Part shown: positions 1-8,413 of the stretch, in pieces
Layout of the letters: every line of letters begins with the position of its first letter
Position numbering within the stretch: the first letter of the stretch is position 1
Assembly: GCF_023111095.1 (NCBI RefSeq)
Contig: NZ_JALGYW010000028.1
Location: 1-59,925, forward strand
Direction of reading: 5' to 3'
Length of the DNA: 59,925 nt
From: Maribellus sp. YY47
GTDB taxonomy: Bacteria > Bacteroidota > Bacteroidia > Bacteroidales > Prolixibacteraceae
Notes under the pieces: generated by a model
Databases searched by the model: none
Seen by the model: the letters and a program-made list of their open reading frames with translations, nothing else
What the model was told of the DNA's origin: nothing
Translations under genes and position numbers: made by a program

Positions 1-161
1 ATAATTGCTTGTTTGCATGCAAAAATCCGTATTTTCAATTCAAATCGTCACGCTATCAAAAATCGCTACAAGTACGACTAACAAAGAATTTCAAAGAACG
101 TCTATTAATTTTTAATACCCACTAGTGGATTAACTTCTATATCAACGCCTGTTCAGCGCGT
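1..161. other. Window edge spacer, no gene seen
   Basis: AT-rich spacer before the stop codon of the first minus-strand gene. I see no convincing coding frame, hairpin with U tract or RNA gene in it. Confidence 0.4.
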
Positions 162-1232
162 TTATTTTCTTAACTCTTTCGATGTTGCCAGCGCAATTAC
201 CCGGCCGCTATCACCCACCGCATTGTAAAAATGGTATACCACTCCGTTCCACTTTATCACCCAGGGTTTATGGGCATATTGGGCGTCGTAATCTTCCGAC
301 GGAGCCACCAAGTCCTCGCCCTCCCAGTCTGTCCAGTTGATCAGATCGTACGAACAGGCAAAACGCTCAAAGGCGCCGGGTTTCCAAAAAGCGCCAAAAT
401 AGAACATGATGTAAAGATCGTTGTATTTGGCGATTTGCGCATCGCCACAAATTCCGGCTCTGCGTGTAATAACCGGATCGTTGCCGAAACGTTTCCAGTT
501 TAAAAGATCGTCAGAAACAGCCATTCCAATGCTTTCGAAATTGCCGGAACCGCCTTTGGCATTATAATACATTACAAACGGATAACCTGTTTTTAAAGTA
601 GTATCGCGAATTACGAGGCTTTTATAAATGGTTTTATTCTCAAACCAACGGGCATCTTCATCTTCGGGCGATAACACCGGACTGCTGTTGGTTTCCCATT
701 CACAGGCTTTGGTCAGCGTATCAGAACTTGCAATCCCGATTTTTAGCACTCCGGCTTCATAACCGTCTGTGCTACCCCCCAAGTATGTCATCCAGTATTT
801 ATTCCGGAATTTTCCGGCAGAATAATCGCCACCCCAATCGGTGTTTACCAACGACAGATAACCCGCTTTTTGATTGGCATCCCAGGCACCTTCCGAAAAA
901 GAAAGTAACTTCCCTTTCACATCCCAATGAAGCAAATCGGAGCTCTCAGCCAGCCAGGTTTCGTAGCCCTGTCCGTCAAAAACAATGTAGGTCATGTACC
1001 AGCGGTCATTCTCCCTGAAAATGGTGGGGGAATCAATCATTTTCGCGGTATAAGGGTGCTGAAGAACGATCCCGTATTTGTAGGGCGTTTTTATTTCCTC
1101 GTAAACGCTTTGCATTACCTCAGGCGCTACCGGATTTATTGAAGCCATTTTTTTCTGATTGCAAGATACCAGTAACTGGATGATTAAAACCATCCATGAA
1201 AATTGAAGTAATAAAATTCTCTTCTTCACCAT
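162..1232 (-). CDS. GH43-like five-bladed propeller lipoprotein
   Basis: Predicted exported lipoprotein of 356 residues with a glycosidase-type five-bladed beta-propeller (GH43/GH117/GH130-like superfamily). The N-terminus is basic (MVKKR), then hydrophobic, ending in a lipobox LLVSC. Repeated motifs of the type SPTIFRENDRWYMTY, ESSDLLHWD and YDLINWTDWEG are typical blade signatures in which a short polar loop follows a W/Y-rich strand. I start it at the ATG at 1232, because the upstream in-frame start would be TTG. It probably acts on or binds oligosaccharides at the cell surface or in the periplasm; substrate and catalytic activity cannot be read from the sequence. The downstream member of a minus-strand run with the transglutaminase-like lipoprotein, 25 bases away. 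Confidence 0.7.
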   Translation of the reverse strand: MVKKRILLLQFSWMVLIIQLLVSCNQKKMASINPVAPEVMQSVYEEIKTPYKYGIVLQHPYTAKMIDSPTIFRENDRWYMTYIVFDGQGYETWLAESSDLLHWDVKGKLLSFSEGAWDANQKAGYLSLVNTDWGGDYSAGKFRNKYWMTYLGGSTDGYEAGVLKIGIASSDTLTKACEWETNSSPVLSPEDEDARWFENKTIYKSLVIRDTTLKTGYPFVMYYNAKGGSGNFESIGMAVSDDLLNWKRFGNDPVITRRAGICGDAQIAKYNDLYIMFYFGAFWKPGAFERFACSYDLINWTDWEGEDLVAPSEDYDAQYAHKPWVIKWNGVVYHFYNAVGDSGRVIALATSKELRK

Positions 1233-1257
1233 ATTTTGCAATCAGATTTGTTATGGT

Positions 1258-2142
1258 TTACACTTTAGGCTTTTGATAGAAGTCTTTTAGCGAATGTGTA
1301 TAAAAACAATAATTGATTTTATTACTGCGCTGAAAAACTGTAGGTTCCTTTTCTCCCAACGGAACCAGCATCAGTTTTGTTTTGCCGTCGATGCTTTTAT
1401 AATCAGTTTCGTGCTTAATTTGCTGATCAAACAACACATCGAAATAAAACAGGTATTTTCCGATCCAATCTATATACGCTTGTGAATCTTCAGGCGAAAC
1501 ATTACCATCCATATTCACCATTTCAATACTTTCGCGATTGCTGATAATTGCCTCCTGGAATTCAACTGCATTTAAAGGAATCCCATGAAGCAGAGGCATC
1601 ATATTCATTTGCGGATCCATGAAGATCCACTTGTTGTATTGCTGCGAATAAGCCTCAGTAACCACATGTCCTGCTCCCATTCTCACCTTTTCAACATCTC
1701 TCGTTTTAAGTCCAAGTACACGGGCCGGAATTCCTATGCTGTTCAGGCAAGACGATGCCAGAATCCCGTACTCCACACACCTGAACTGTCTGCCATTTCT
1801 TGCTTCTTTCAGGATCGTCAAAGCATCAGGATTAGACGGAGAATTGCTGCCATTGTGTTCCCATTGCGTGGCCGACCAGTTTAGAACAGCTTTTATTTTA
1901 TCGATTTCGCTATCGTACGATGCCGCCAGTCTATCAATCTCGTATGATTGACGTAACTCCCGCAAATAACTGTTATTTAAAGTGTCAGAATAAAAGAAAG
2001 TGTATTTCGGGTTGAGAGCGTCATCCGAAAATGAGATCTTCTTTACTTTGGCTGACGGGCTATAATTCAGCATTCGGGCAAGCGGAGCACAAGCCCCGGA
2101 AATAAGGCCAATCAACAGGATTCCAAAAAGTTTACTTTTCAT
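1258..2142 (-). CDS. Transglutaminase-like lipoprotein
   Basis: A 294-residue lipoprotein: short basic N-terminus (MKSK), hydrophobic stretch and lipobox LISGAC. The central domain has the transglutaminase/protease-like core with the Cys-His-Asp order: RCVEYGILASSCLNS (Cys), GAGHVVTEAYS (His) and WIFMDPQMN (Asp). The Cys lies in RCVEY rather than the more common GxCxxxA. Such domains in Bacteroidota are usually cysteine peptidases or unassigned. The C-terminal third has no domain I recognise. It sits between the GH43-like lipoprotein and the LamG protein on the same strand, so it may be co-expressed with them, but a 90-base gap precedes it. Confidence 0.75.
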   Translation of the reverse strand: MKSKLFGILLIGLISGACAPLARMLNYSPSAKVKKISFSDDALNPKYTFFYSDTLNNSYLRELRQSYEIDRLAASYDSEIDKIKAVLNWSATQWEHNGSNSPSNPDALTILKEARNGRQFRCVEYGILASSCLNSIGIPARVLGLKTRDVEKVRMGAGHVVTEAYSQQYNKWIFMDPQMNMMPLLHGIPLNAVEFQEAIISNRESIEMVNMDGNVSPEDSQAYIDWIGKYLFYFDVLFDQQIKHETDYKSIDGKTKLMLVPLGEKEPTVFQRSNKINYCFYTHSLKDFYQKPKV

Positions 2143-2231
2143 CGGTTAGTCGGTTATGAATTATACGTTGGTATATAAGTATGTTACAGTCTTTTAAAAA
2201 AGCAGAAAAATGGCAAAACGTAATTAAAAAC

Positions 2232-3149
2232 TCATTCCCTGCCTTTATTTGCAAACATAATAATTTCCTTTTCATTTAGGGCACGATTAAAAACCGCTAA
2301 TCCTCCTATCTGCCCTTTAAAGAAATTTCCCATACCGCGTTTAAGCAATACGGCGCCTACCGTAAAGTCCGATCCGTTGTTTCCCATCCCGTCGGGAAAA
2401 TGATACGGATTTTTACGTTGGATGATCCCGTCAGGATAACCGTCAAAGCCTTTGGTATGATCGATCAATTCGGGCTCACGTGCTTCAAACTTTCCATTCA
2501 GAAACGATTTTATGTATTCGCCATCGTAGGTAAAAGCAATCACACACCACTGATTGGCAGGAACGGTTTGTTTACTGGCCGAATAATCGATAGAATAGGG
2601 AAACGGCGACGTGGGTCTGCCTGTTTTTGAGATATGGCCGCAAACCTGGTTGGCTCCGTTGTAATATGGCAGCGACACAAACAAGCCGTATTGCCGTTTC
2701 CCGCCGTCCTGATACTCGTTCCACATGCCTCCCACAAAACCGGTTTGTTCGCCGGTCCATTTTACCCAGGCCACAACCGTTACTCCCTGGTTTTTACCGT
2801 AAATATTTAATTCGGCGGTTTTGGCGTTCGAAAGCCGCAAAAAATTATCACCGTCAAGTTGAATCGAATATCCGGAAACTGGACCTTCAGCTATCCGTTC
2901 AACCGGACCGTTTCCTTCCGCTAAAAGAAATTTCCCCTTCCCTACTGCTTTTCGGGCTTTTCCGGGCTTTTCATTGAATTGCCACAAGGCAACAAATCCG
3001 TCAGTGGATGTCAATTGTTTGATTAAGGTTTTGTTCGGATTTTTATAATCTTCCTGTGCACCCAAGGTTGATACTAAAAACACGAGAGCGAAAAGAATAA
3101 ACAGGCTTATGATTGGTTTGCTGGTCATAGGTTTCCTCTTATGTTTCAT
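2232..3149 (-). CDS. Exported LamG (concanavalin A-like) domain protein
   Basis: A 305-residue protein with a signal peptide (MKHKRKPMTSKPIISLFILF..., cleavage near LGAQ) and a LamG-like jelly-roll fold: WQFNEKPGKARKAVG at the start, GVTVVAWVKWTG, WCVIAFTYDGEYIKSFLNGK and GQIGGLAVFNRALNEKEI at the end are the standard LamG landmarks. It is predicted to bind a carbohydrate or to be an accessory domain with no enzyme attached. An in-frame ATG at 3128 is an alternative start, but the upstream ATG keeps the basic N-terminal region of the signal peptide. It lies next to a GH29 fucosidase, suggesting a glycan-related role. Confidence 0.75.
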   Translation of the reverse strand: MKHKRKPMTSKPIISLFILFALVFLVSTLGAQEDYKNPNKTLIKQLTSTDGFVALWQFNEKPGKARKAVGKGKFLLAEGNGPVERIAEGPVSGYSIQLDGDNFLRLSNAKTAELNIYGKNQGVTVVAWVKWTGEQTGFVGGMWNEYQDGGKRQYGLFVSLPYYNGANQVCGHISKTGRPTSPFPYSIDYSASKQTVPANQWCVIAFTYDGEYIKSFLNGKFEAREPELIDHTKGFDGYPDGIIQRKNPYHFPDGMGNNGSDFTVGAVLLKRGMGNFFKGQIGGLAVFNRALNEKEIIMFANKGRE

Positions 3150-3453
3150 ATTAATTTAAACCAGCTATTTCGTTTTTCAAAATACCGGCAATCGAATATT
3201 ACAGAAGTTGAATTTAACGAAATAATTGATCTATCGAAGCAGAATCCGGAGGATTCGAATGTTTATAGCACCAATACGCCACCTGCTGCGATACGACTCC
3301 GGCCGGAGTCGAACCTGTTAACCGGCATGTGCTTTTTACAGACATTCAATTCCTCCGGGATTAAAAAGTTCAGGCAAAAATCGAATACTTTTTCATAAAA
3401 TAATTTTATCCGAAATGCGCCAAATTCCAACGCAAACCACCAGATCGCGAATT
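3150..3453. repeat. Spacer with REP-like palindromes
   Basis: This 304-base spacer carries short GC-rich palindromes in an AT-rich background. GAATCCGGAGGATTC at 3242-3256 has 6-base arms, followed by GAATGTTTATAG. CGACTCCGGCCGGAGTCG at 3294-3311 is a perfect 18-base palindrome. AATTCCTCCGGGATT lies at 3348-3362. A plus-strand open frame over it (3141-3398) has no protein features and is best explained by the repeat. The pattern resembles repetitive extragenic palindromes of Bacteroidota genomes; this is recognition from memory and was not searched. Confidence 0.45.
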
Positions 3454-4800
3454 TTATTCATTAACATCCACTTCGGTTACTTTAACGACAACCGGATTAT
3501 TCCATTTACGGTCGTTGTAGATTCTTTGTGACCGTGTAACCGATATCTCCATCCCGTTGCTCGTCTGCTTAACATTTGGAGCAGGATTTGCATCCTTGTT
3601 GTACTCCAAAACCTTTCCGTTGTGCCCCAACACAGCTATCTGGCTTTTATCGGTTGCGTTAAAAGCTTTAATGGTAAATGCCTTACGTTCGCCATGTCTC
3701 CATTCGTCCTCGTCAATAAACAGGTAAGCTGTTTTCCTGTCTTTCGTTGTTAAAAACCAAATATTGTCTTCCCGGATGATTTTGTTTGGTATGGTTTGAT
3801 TAAAAGCTTCCTGATTAATAAACATCCACAACGAAATTTCATTCAGAATTCCCAGTTGTTCAGGCGGAAAATTACCTAAAGCATCAGGGCCGAAGTTTAA
3901 CAACAAGTTGCCACCTTTTGCCCTTATCTCAATCAATTTGAGAATGGCATCTTTGGCTGTTTTGTAATTTTCGTTTGTAGGGCGGTATTGCCATTGATCA
4001 CCAAGCGTATAACAGGCTTCCCACGGTGACGGGATCGGGCTTTCAGGCGTTTCCTGTTCCGGTGTATTGATGGCGCCACGAGTAACCACCACATCCGGAT
4101 TGATTTCCCAACACACCTTTGCCAACTCCGTTTTTGCAAACTGCTCCATACCGTCTAAAAACACAATGTCAATTTTGCCGTATTGAGTCATGAGCTCCCT
4201 CATTTGCTCTTTCACATACACATTTAACTCCGGATTACTGCTGGCAAGCGCCTCGTTTCTAACCCTCGAAATAAGCGTTCCCTGTTGATGAAGAAAATAA
4301 AAATCGTCGGGTGAGAAATACAACCCGACGGCAATACCTGCTTCACGACAAGCATCCACAAACATCTTTGTAATATCTTTTCCGTAAGGGCTGGTCATAA
4401 TCCCAAAATCGGTTGTTTTGGTTTTGAACATACAATAACCATTATGGTGTTTAGTGGTAAAAACCAGGTATTTCATACCGGCAAGTTTGGCCGCACTCAC
4501 CCACTTTTTGGCGTCAAAGTCTACCGGATTAAAGGTCTTCGGAAGTTCATTAATGTACCTGTCGAGATACTCCCCGGAGGCACCTACCATACTGTGACTG
4601 ATGACCATCCCCAATTGCACATCCATGCTCCAATGAATAAACATCCCGAACCCAAGGTCGGTAAACCATTGTTCCCTTTCTGGTTTATTGAGATTTAACG
4701 GAGGCTCTTCCTGTGCGTAAACTACTGTCGTCAATAAAAAGCACAACAGCGTACAGAGGATTGCGAAGCGAAATTTATCTGTTGTTAGTTGTAGTTTCAT
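3454..4800 (-). CDS. Alpha-L-fucosidase, GH29
   Basis: Exported glycoside hydrolase of 448 residues that should release L-fucose from glycans. The signal peptide ends near VYAQ (residue 29). GH29 landmarks are present in order: GFGMFIHWS near residue 50, KYLVFTTKHHNGYCMF with the paired histidines, GLYFSPDDF, and DIVFLDG near residue 213, whose Asp fits the catalytic nucleophile. The acid/base residue is variable in GH29 and I cannot place it. Length matches the family. GH29-A and GH29-B subfamilies cannot be separated here. It is the first gene of the minus-strand run of exported sugar-related proteins. Confidence 0.88.
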   Translation of the reverse strand: MKLQLTTDKFRFAILCTLLCFLLTTVVYAQEEPPLNLNKPEREQWFTDLGFGMFIHWSMDVQLGMVISHSMVGASGEYLDRYINELPKTFNPVDFDAKKWVSAAKLAGMKYLVFTTKHHNGYCMFKTKTTDFGIMTSPYGKDITKMFVDACREAGIAVGLYFSPDDFYFLHQQGTLISRVRNEALASSNPELNVYVKEQMRELMTQYGKIDIVFLDGMEQFAKTELAKVCWEINPDVVVTRGAINTPEQETPESPIPSPWEACYTLGDQWQYRPTNENYKTAKDAILKLIEIRAKGGNLLLNFGPDALGNFPPEQLGILNEISLWMFINQEAFNQTIPNKIIREDNIWFLTTKDRKTAYLFIDEDEWRHGERKAFTIKAFNATDKSQIAVLGHNGKVLEYNKDANPAPNVKQTSNGMEISVTRSQRIYNDRKWNNPVVVKVTEVDVNE

Positions 4801-4892
4801 GGTAGTCGGTTTTGGTTTATCGTTTTGATTGTCATCGGAATAAAAATAAACATAAAACCAATCCGGATGATCAAATAGCTGATTAAAAACGA

Positions 4893-4931
4893 AAAAAGGA
4901 TTTCATCCTCCAACTGACGAAATCCTTTTCG
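4893..4931 (-). terminator. Intrinsic terminator after HMA gene
   Basis: An 11-base stem (AAAAGGATTTC pairing with GAAATCCTTTT) around a 13-base loop, followed on the minus strand by a T run. It lies about 20 bases after the stop of the HMA-domain gene at 4952. Confidence 0.75.
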
Positions 4932-4951
4932 ATACCAACATCTCTTCCCTG

Positions 4952-5323
4952 CTATTCCCGCTCCTTATGTTGTTCGTGCTCATGTTCGTGACCAGCTTCC
5001 TTGACATGCGCCACTATTTTATCGTAAGCTTCGGTACTAATTTTTTCGGCTTTGTAGCCTTTTTTCTCCACTGCTTTTGCCAACGCTTCGTCGGTGTTTT
5101 TTCCGTCCTTGTACTCCACCCGAATGGTATTCGAAACGTGGTCCACTTTCAGGTTTTTCACCCCTTTTTCAAATTTCAGGTATTCCGAAAGTGTTTTTTC
5201 ACAATGCGAGCAGTCCATGTTGCTTTTAAAACAAACCACTTTGTTGCCTTCTTTCTGCGCGTACAACGGATTGGAAACGATACCAATCAGCAGTACAACG
5301 GTCATCAATACTAGTTTTTTCAT
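4952..5323 (-). CDS. Exported heavy-metal-associated (HMA) domain protein
   Basis: A 123-residue periplasmic protein with a signal peptide (MKKLVLMTVVLLIG..., cleavage near YAQ) and one HMA/MerP-like ferredoxin fold. The usual GMxCxxC is here NMDCSHC, in CFKSNMDCSHCEKTL at about residues 31-45; both metal-binding cysteines are kept. The C-terminus is His-rich (HVKEAGHEHEHEQH), a further metal-binding tail. It most likely binds Cu(I) or a similar soft metal. It follows the TonB-dependent receptor on the same strand and closes a locus that includes an RND metal pump. Confidence 0.85.
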   Translation of the reverse strand: MKKLVLMTVVLLIGIVSNPLYAQKEGNKVVCFKSNMDCSHCEKTLSEYLKFEKGVKNLKVDHVSNTIRVEYKDGKNTDEALAKAVEKKGYKAEKISTEAYDKIVAHVKEAGHEHEHEQHKERE

Positions 5324-5337
5324 TTTTTTTGTTTTTT

Positions 5338-5406
5338 AGCTGCGAGTTTATAGCTGCGGGCTACGGGCAAGAACCGCTCGAAGCTCGTGGCTCACATCTC
5401 GTAGCT
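5338..5406. repeat. GCTGCGAG/GCTACGGG repeat cluster
   Basis: Between the HMA gene and the receptor gene lies a low-complexity cluster: GCTGCGAG, GCTGCGGGCTACGGGC, then CGAAGCTCGTGGCTC and CTCGTAGCTTC, which are partial inverse copies. It can fold into imperfect hairpins. It resembles decayed repetitive palindromes often found in spacers of Bacteroidota. Confidence 0.35.
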
Positions 5407-5408
5407 TC

Positions 5409-7613
5409 TTATTCATAATTCAAATTAAATCGTAATCCTAAATAAATCTTACGTCCCATAACCGGTCCCCACACTTTGGTGGCATCGAAATTGGGTCCGA
5501 AAGGATCATCGGCTCCCTGAATCGGATGGTGCTGAGTAAAGTCAGTCAGGTTTTCCGATCCGAGGTAAACGCTCCAGTACCTGAAATACTTGGTGACCTG
5601 CGCATTCATCACAATGTAAGGATCGAACGTAAGTGCACCGGTATTTGCTTCTCCCGGATAAGTAGGGATACGGCCACCGCCGTTAAACTGAGCCGTATAA
5701 TCAAACATCCATTTTTTCAGGCGGGTGGTATAATTCAGGTTGATTAATCCTTTGTAATCGTTCGACAGCGGTTTATCCACCAAATTACCACCAATGGTTT
5801 GTTTGATGTTGTTGATGCGGTATGCGAGCAGCATGTCCAACCGTTCAATGGGTTGCCAGCGCAAATCAAACTGTAAACTGTTGGCAAACGAAGTTCCGTT
5901 TAAAGGCATCAGCTTTACGAAATCAGCCGATGTTTCACGGTCCACAATTAACTGTGTATCAAAATTCGTCCTGAAGAATTCGGCATTCAGCGTTAGCTCC
6001 CGTCCAAGCAGTGTATAATTCTGAATAAAGGCAAAACCATAATTCCAGGCTTCTTCCTGCAGGGCATCTTCGGTCCATTGCAAGGGCCGCGACCCTGACA
6101 AAAGGTAAACATTTTCTGAAAGTACGTTGGCCGTTCTATAGCCTTTCCCCGCGCTGGTACGAACCGTAAAATGTTCAGCAAAATGATAACGGAAATGCAT
6201 ACGCGGCGTTACAAAGGTGCCGAACAGGTTATGAAAATCGGTGCGTAATCCGGCCATCAATGTCAGATTCGGATTCGGTTTAAATGTATATTCGGCAAAT
6301 AACCCGGGTACTTTTTCGGTACGTTTGATGTTCTGGTCATAAATCGCCTCATTGAAATCGTCGTACACAAAACTGGCACCGGCGTTCAACACGTGGAGTG
6401 CGTACTCATCCAAATCCTGGGTAAGAACTGCATTGGCATAAAAACGGGTTTCATCGGCATCGTAATGTGTCAAACCATAAAACGACTCTGTCTCGTGACG
6501 CGAGAAATTCGACAACCATGCCACGGCCGATTTACCTCTGTTAAAGGTATATCCCGATTTAAAAAAGGCATCAATCCGGTCGTTTTTGATATTCACTCCG
6601 TAAGGATTGCTGATTGATGGTTCCATGTTCCATTCCACGTCTTTCTGTCCTCCAAGGCGTTCTTCCGTAAGAATATTCAAATAAGCCTGCGCCATATATC
6701 CTTTCTGGTTGTTGTATTTCCAGCGGTTTCCTACCTGGAACATCTTAGACATCGGCTCATCCAGAAACCCATCGTGGTTATGGTCGTTCCGTTTTGAAAG
6801 GTCGTGCCCGTGAACGAAAATTCCGGTGGTTAGCGTATCGCCTTTTACTTTAATATTTCCGTTTCCGTTGAATTCCAGTCGGCCATCAATGTTGCCAAAC
6901 AGGTTTAGAAAAAGCTTTTCATCCGAATCGGGCTTTTTAAGTTCTGCATTAATTTGCCCGGCAATGGCATCGTAACCATTCACTACAGAAGCGGCACCTT
7001 TCGAAACCTGGATCGATTCCATCCATGGCCCGGGAATGTAGGTCAGCCCAAAGGTCGTTGCCAATCCGCGCAGGTTGGGCATATTCTCGATTTGCATCAG
7101 CGAATAGGTTCCGTCGAGACCCAGCAACTTAATTTGCCTAGCACCGGTAATCGCATCGCTGTAGCTCATATCCACCGACGGATTGGTTTCGAAACTCTCG
7201 GCCAGGTTACAGCAGGCCGCTTTGTGCAGCTCAGCCCCGCTGATATTTTCAACCTGAATCGGGTTGATCGTAGACAAATAAGTTCCGCGGTTCTTTTTCA
7301 CCACTTTCACTTCTTCGATTTCCAGATTGGGTTCAAGCACCACTTCGAGCGCTGCCATTTCGTGCACATGAACCACTTTCTTTTCGAACCCCACAAAACT
7401 AAATACCAGCATGTGCTGTTCGTTTTTCTGGCTGATGGAAAAGCTACCGTCAGCTGCTGAAGTGGTTCCCTTGGTGCTTCCTTCCCAGTAAATATTTACC
7501 CCGGGAAGCGGTTGTGTGTCACTACCCTCTTTGGCATATACTTTTCCTTTTATTTCATCGGAAAAAGAAAGGCCCGGTAGTATCATTAAGATAAATAATA
7601 AATATTGTTTCAT
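5409..7613 (-). CDS. TonB-dependent receptor, probably metal-related
   Basis: Outer-membrane TonB-dependent receptor of 734 residues. Order: signal peptide (to about residue 19), carboxypeptidase-D-regulatory-like domain (GKVYAKEGSDTQPLPGVNIYW to about residue 110), plug (ISGAELHKAACCNLAESF, then RQIKLLGLDG and VVNGYDAIAGQINAEL), and a 22-strand barrel ending in KIYLGLRFNLNYE. The CCNLAE segment in the plug is characteristic of the receptor type that travels with HMA and metal-efflux genes in Bacteroidota. Its substrate is inferred from context only: HMA protein downstream, Cys/His-rich protein and RND pump upstream. Import of copper or a metal chelate is one reading; the sequence does not decide it. 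Confidence 0.85.
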   Translation of the reverse strand: MKQYLLFILMILPGLSFSDEIKGKVYAKEGSDTQPLPGVNIYWEGSTKGTTSAADGSFSISQKNEQHMLVFSFVGFEKKVVHVHEMAALEVVLEPNLEIEEVKVVKKNRGTYLSTINPIQVENISGAELHKAACCNLAESFETNPSVDMSYSDAITGARQIKLLGLDGTYSLMQIENMPNLRGLATTFGLTYIPGPWMESIQVSKGAASVVNGYDAIAGQINAELKKPDSDEKLFLNLFGNIDGRLEFNGNGNIKVKGDTLTTGIFVHGHDLSKRNDHNHDGFLDEPMSKMFQVGNRWKYNNQKGYMAQAYLNILTEERLGGQKDVEWNMEPSISNPYGVNIKNDRIDAFFKSGYTFNRGKSAVAWLSNFSRHETESFYGLTHYDADETRFYANAVLTQDLDEYALHVLNAGASFVYDDFNEAIYDQNIKRTEKVPGLFAEYTFKPNPNLTLMAGLRTDFHNLFGTFVTPRMHFRYHFAEHFTVRTSAGKGYRTANVLSENVYLLSGSRPLQWTEDALQEEAWNYGFAFIQNYTLLGRELTLNAEFFRTNFDTQLIVDRETSADFVKLMPLNGTSFANSLQFDLRWQPIERLDMLLAYRINNIKQTIGGNLVDKPLSNDYKGLINLNYTTRLKKWMFDYTAQFNGGGRIPTYPGEANTGALTFDPYIVMNAQVTKYFRYWSVYLGSENLTDFTQHHPIQGADDPFGPNFDATKVWGPVMGRKIYLGLRFNLNYE

Positions 7614-7715
7614 TGTTTAAGATATTGCAGCCGAAATAAAACGCAAAAAGCGTTATTTCAACCGTTTAGAATTGATTAATACAGTAGCCGGCCAAAAGCC
7701 GGACATTAAACGATC

Positions 7716-8213
7716 TTAAGCCAATGAAGGGATTTTAATTTGCTGAATGCTGATTAAAAAGTCGAACGAAGATGTGACTTTTAATGGCGGTGAATGAATT
7801 TCAAATTCATTTTCAGGCGCTTCGGTATCCGAAAGCAAGGCTTTGGGAACATCTGCTGTGAATACATGAAGGAGCTGCGGTGTTGAAACAATAAATTTGC
7901 TCCGTTCGCTGATCACATTGTCCTTTAACTGAAAAAAGTAAACCTCTGGTGAATCGCAACCACAATCATTATGTTGTTCACCTGAAGTATTACATTCGTG
8001 ACATTCTCCGGCAGAACATGCATGCTCTTCTCCAGCTGTATCATGTTCGTGATGCTTATGAAAACTGGTTTCACAGGTTTCCGGGCGAACAAAAACACTG
8101 GTGTAATTCTCTCCCGAACACAAACATGTACTGGAATAGATCACATAGCCCGACGACGATAACAGAAATATCGACGAAAGGACTACAATCATTATGTTTC
8201 TGAAAACATTCAC
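7716..8213 (-). CDS. Exported Cys/His-rich small protein
   Basis: A 165-residue protein with an N-terminal hydrophobic signal or anchor (to about residue 25) followed by STCLCSG and a dense Cys/His segment (FHKHHEHD, HACSAGECHECNTS, HNDCGCDS, residues about 50-90). The rest is not recognisable. It resembles small Bacteroidota proteins with conserved HYC, CC and PP motifs that accompany metal-efflux genes, and likely binds metal outside the cytoplasm. The listed start is GTG at 8213; ATG at 8192 is possible, and a TATATTTG -7 box at 8218-8225 makes the transcript start very close to the GTG, so the start is uncertain. It lies upstream of the receptor gene on the same strand. Confidence 0.65.
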   Translation of the reverse strand: MNVFRNIMIVVLSSIFLLSSSGYVIYSSTCLCSGENYTSVFVRPETCETSFHKHHEHDTAGEEHACSAGECHECNTSGEQHNDCGCDSPEVYFFQLKDNVISERSKFIVSTPQLLHVFTADVPKALLSDTEAPENEFEIHSPPLKVTSSFDFLISIQQIKIPSLA

Positions 8214-8300
8214 CCTGCAAATATAACACTAAAGGTTAAATTGAAGTTGTTAACATCTTGTTAAAGGCTATTTTATATTCTTGTCCGGCTTTCATCAAAA

Positions 8301-8346
8301 TGAGACTCTCCGCAGCCAAGCTGGCAGGGAATCTCATTTCGTCAAA
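8301..8346 (-). terminator. Hairpin after the metal-pump operon
   Basis: AAATGAGA and TCTCATTT form an 8-base outer stem, with GCCAAGCTGGC inside. It lies about 70 bases downstream of the outer-membrane-factor gene on the minus strand. The T tract is short (CATTTTGAT), so it may be a terminator or a REP-like palindrome. Confidence 0.45.
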
Positions 8347-8413
8347 GATGTTTAACTTCTTTTAGCTACGCAAGTCAAAACTACCTGCGAATGTGCTAAC
8401 AGAAATTCAAATA

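Noticed and set aside
3141-3398. 85-codon plus-strand open frame
   Set aside because: It overlaps the GC-rich palindromes and the signal-peptide start of the LamG gene, and its composition is not protein-like.
4967-5339. Hydrophobic plus-strand frames opposite the HMA gene
   Set aside because: They are the mirror of the real gene, whose HMA motif and signal peptide are clear.
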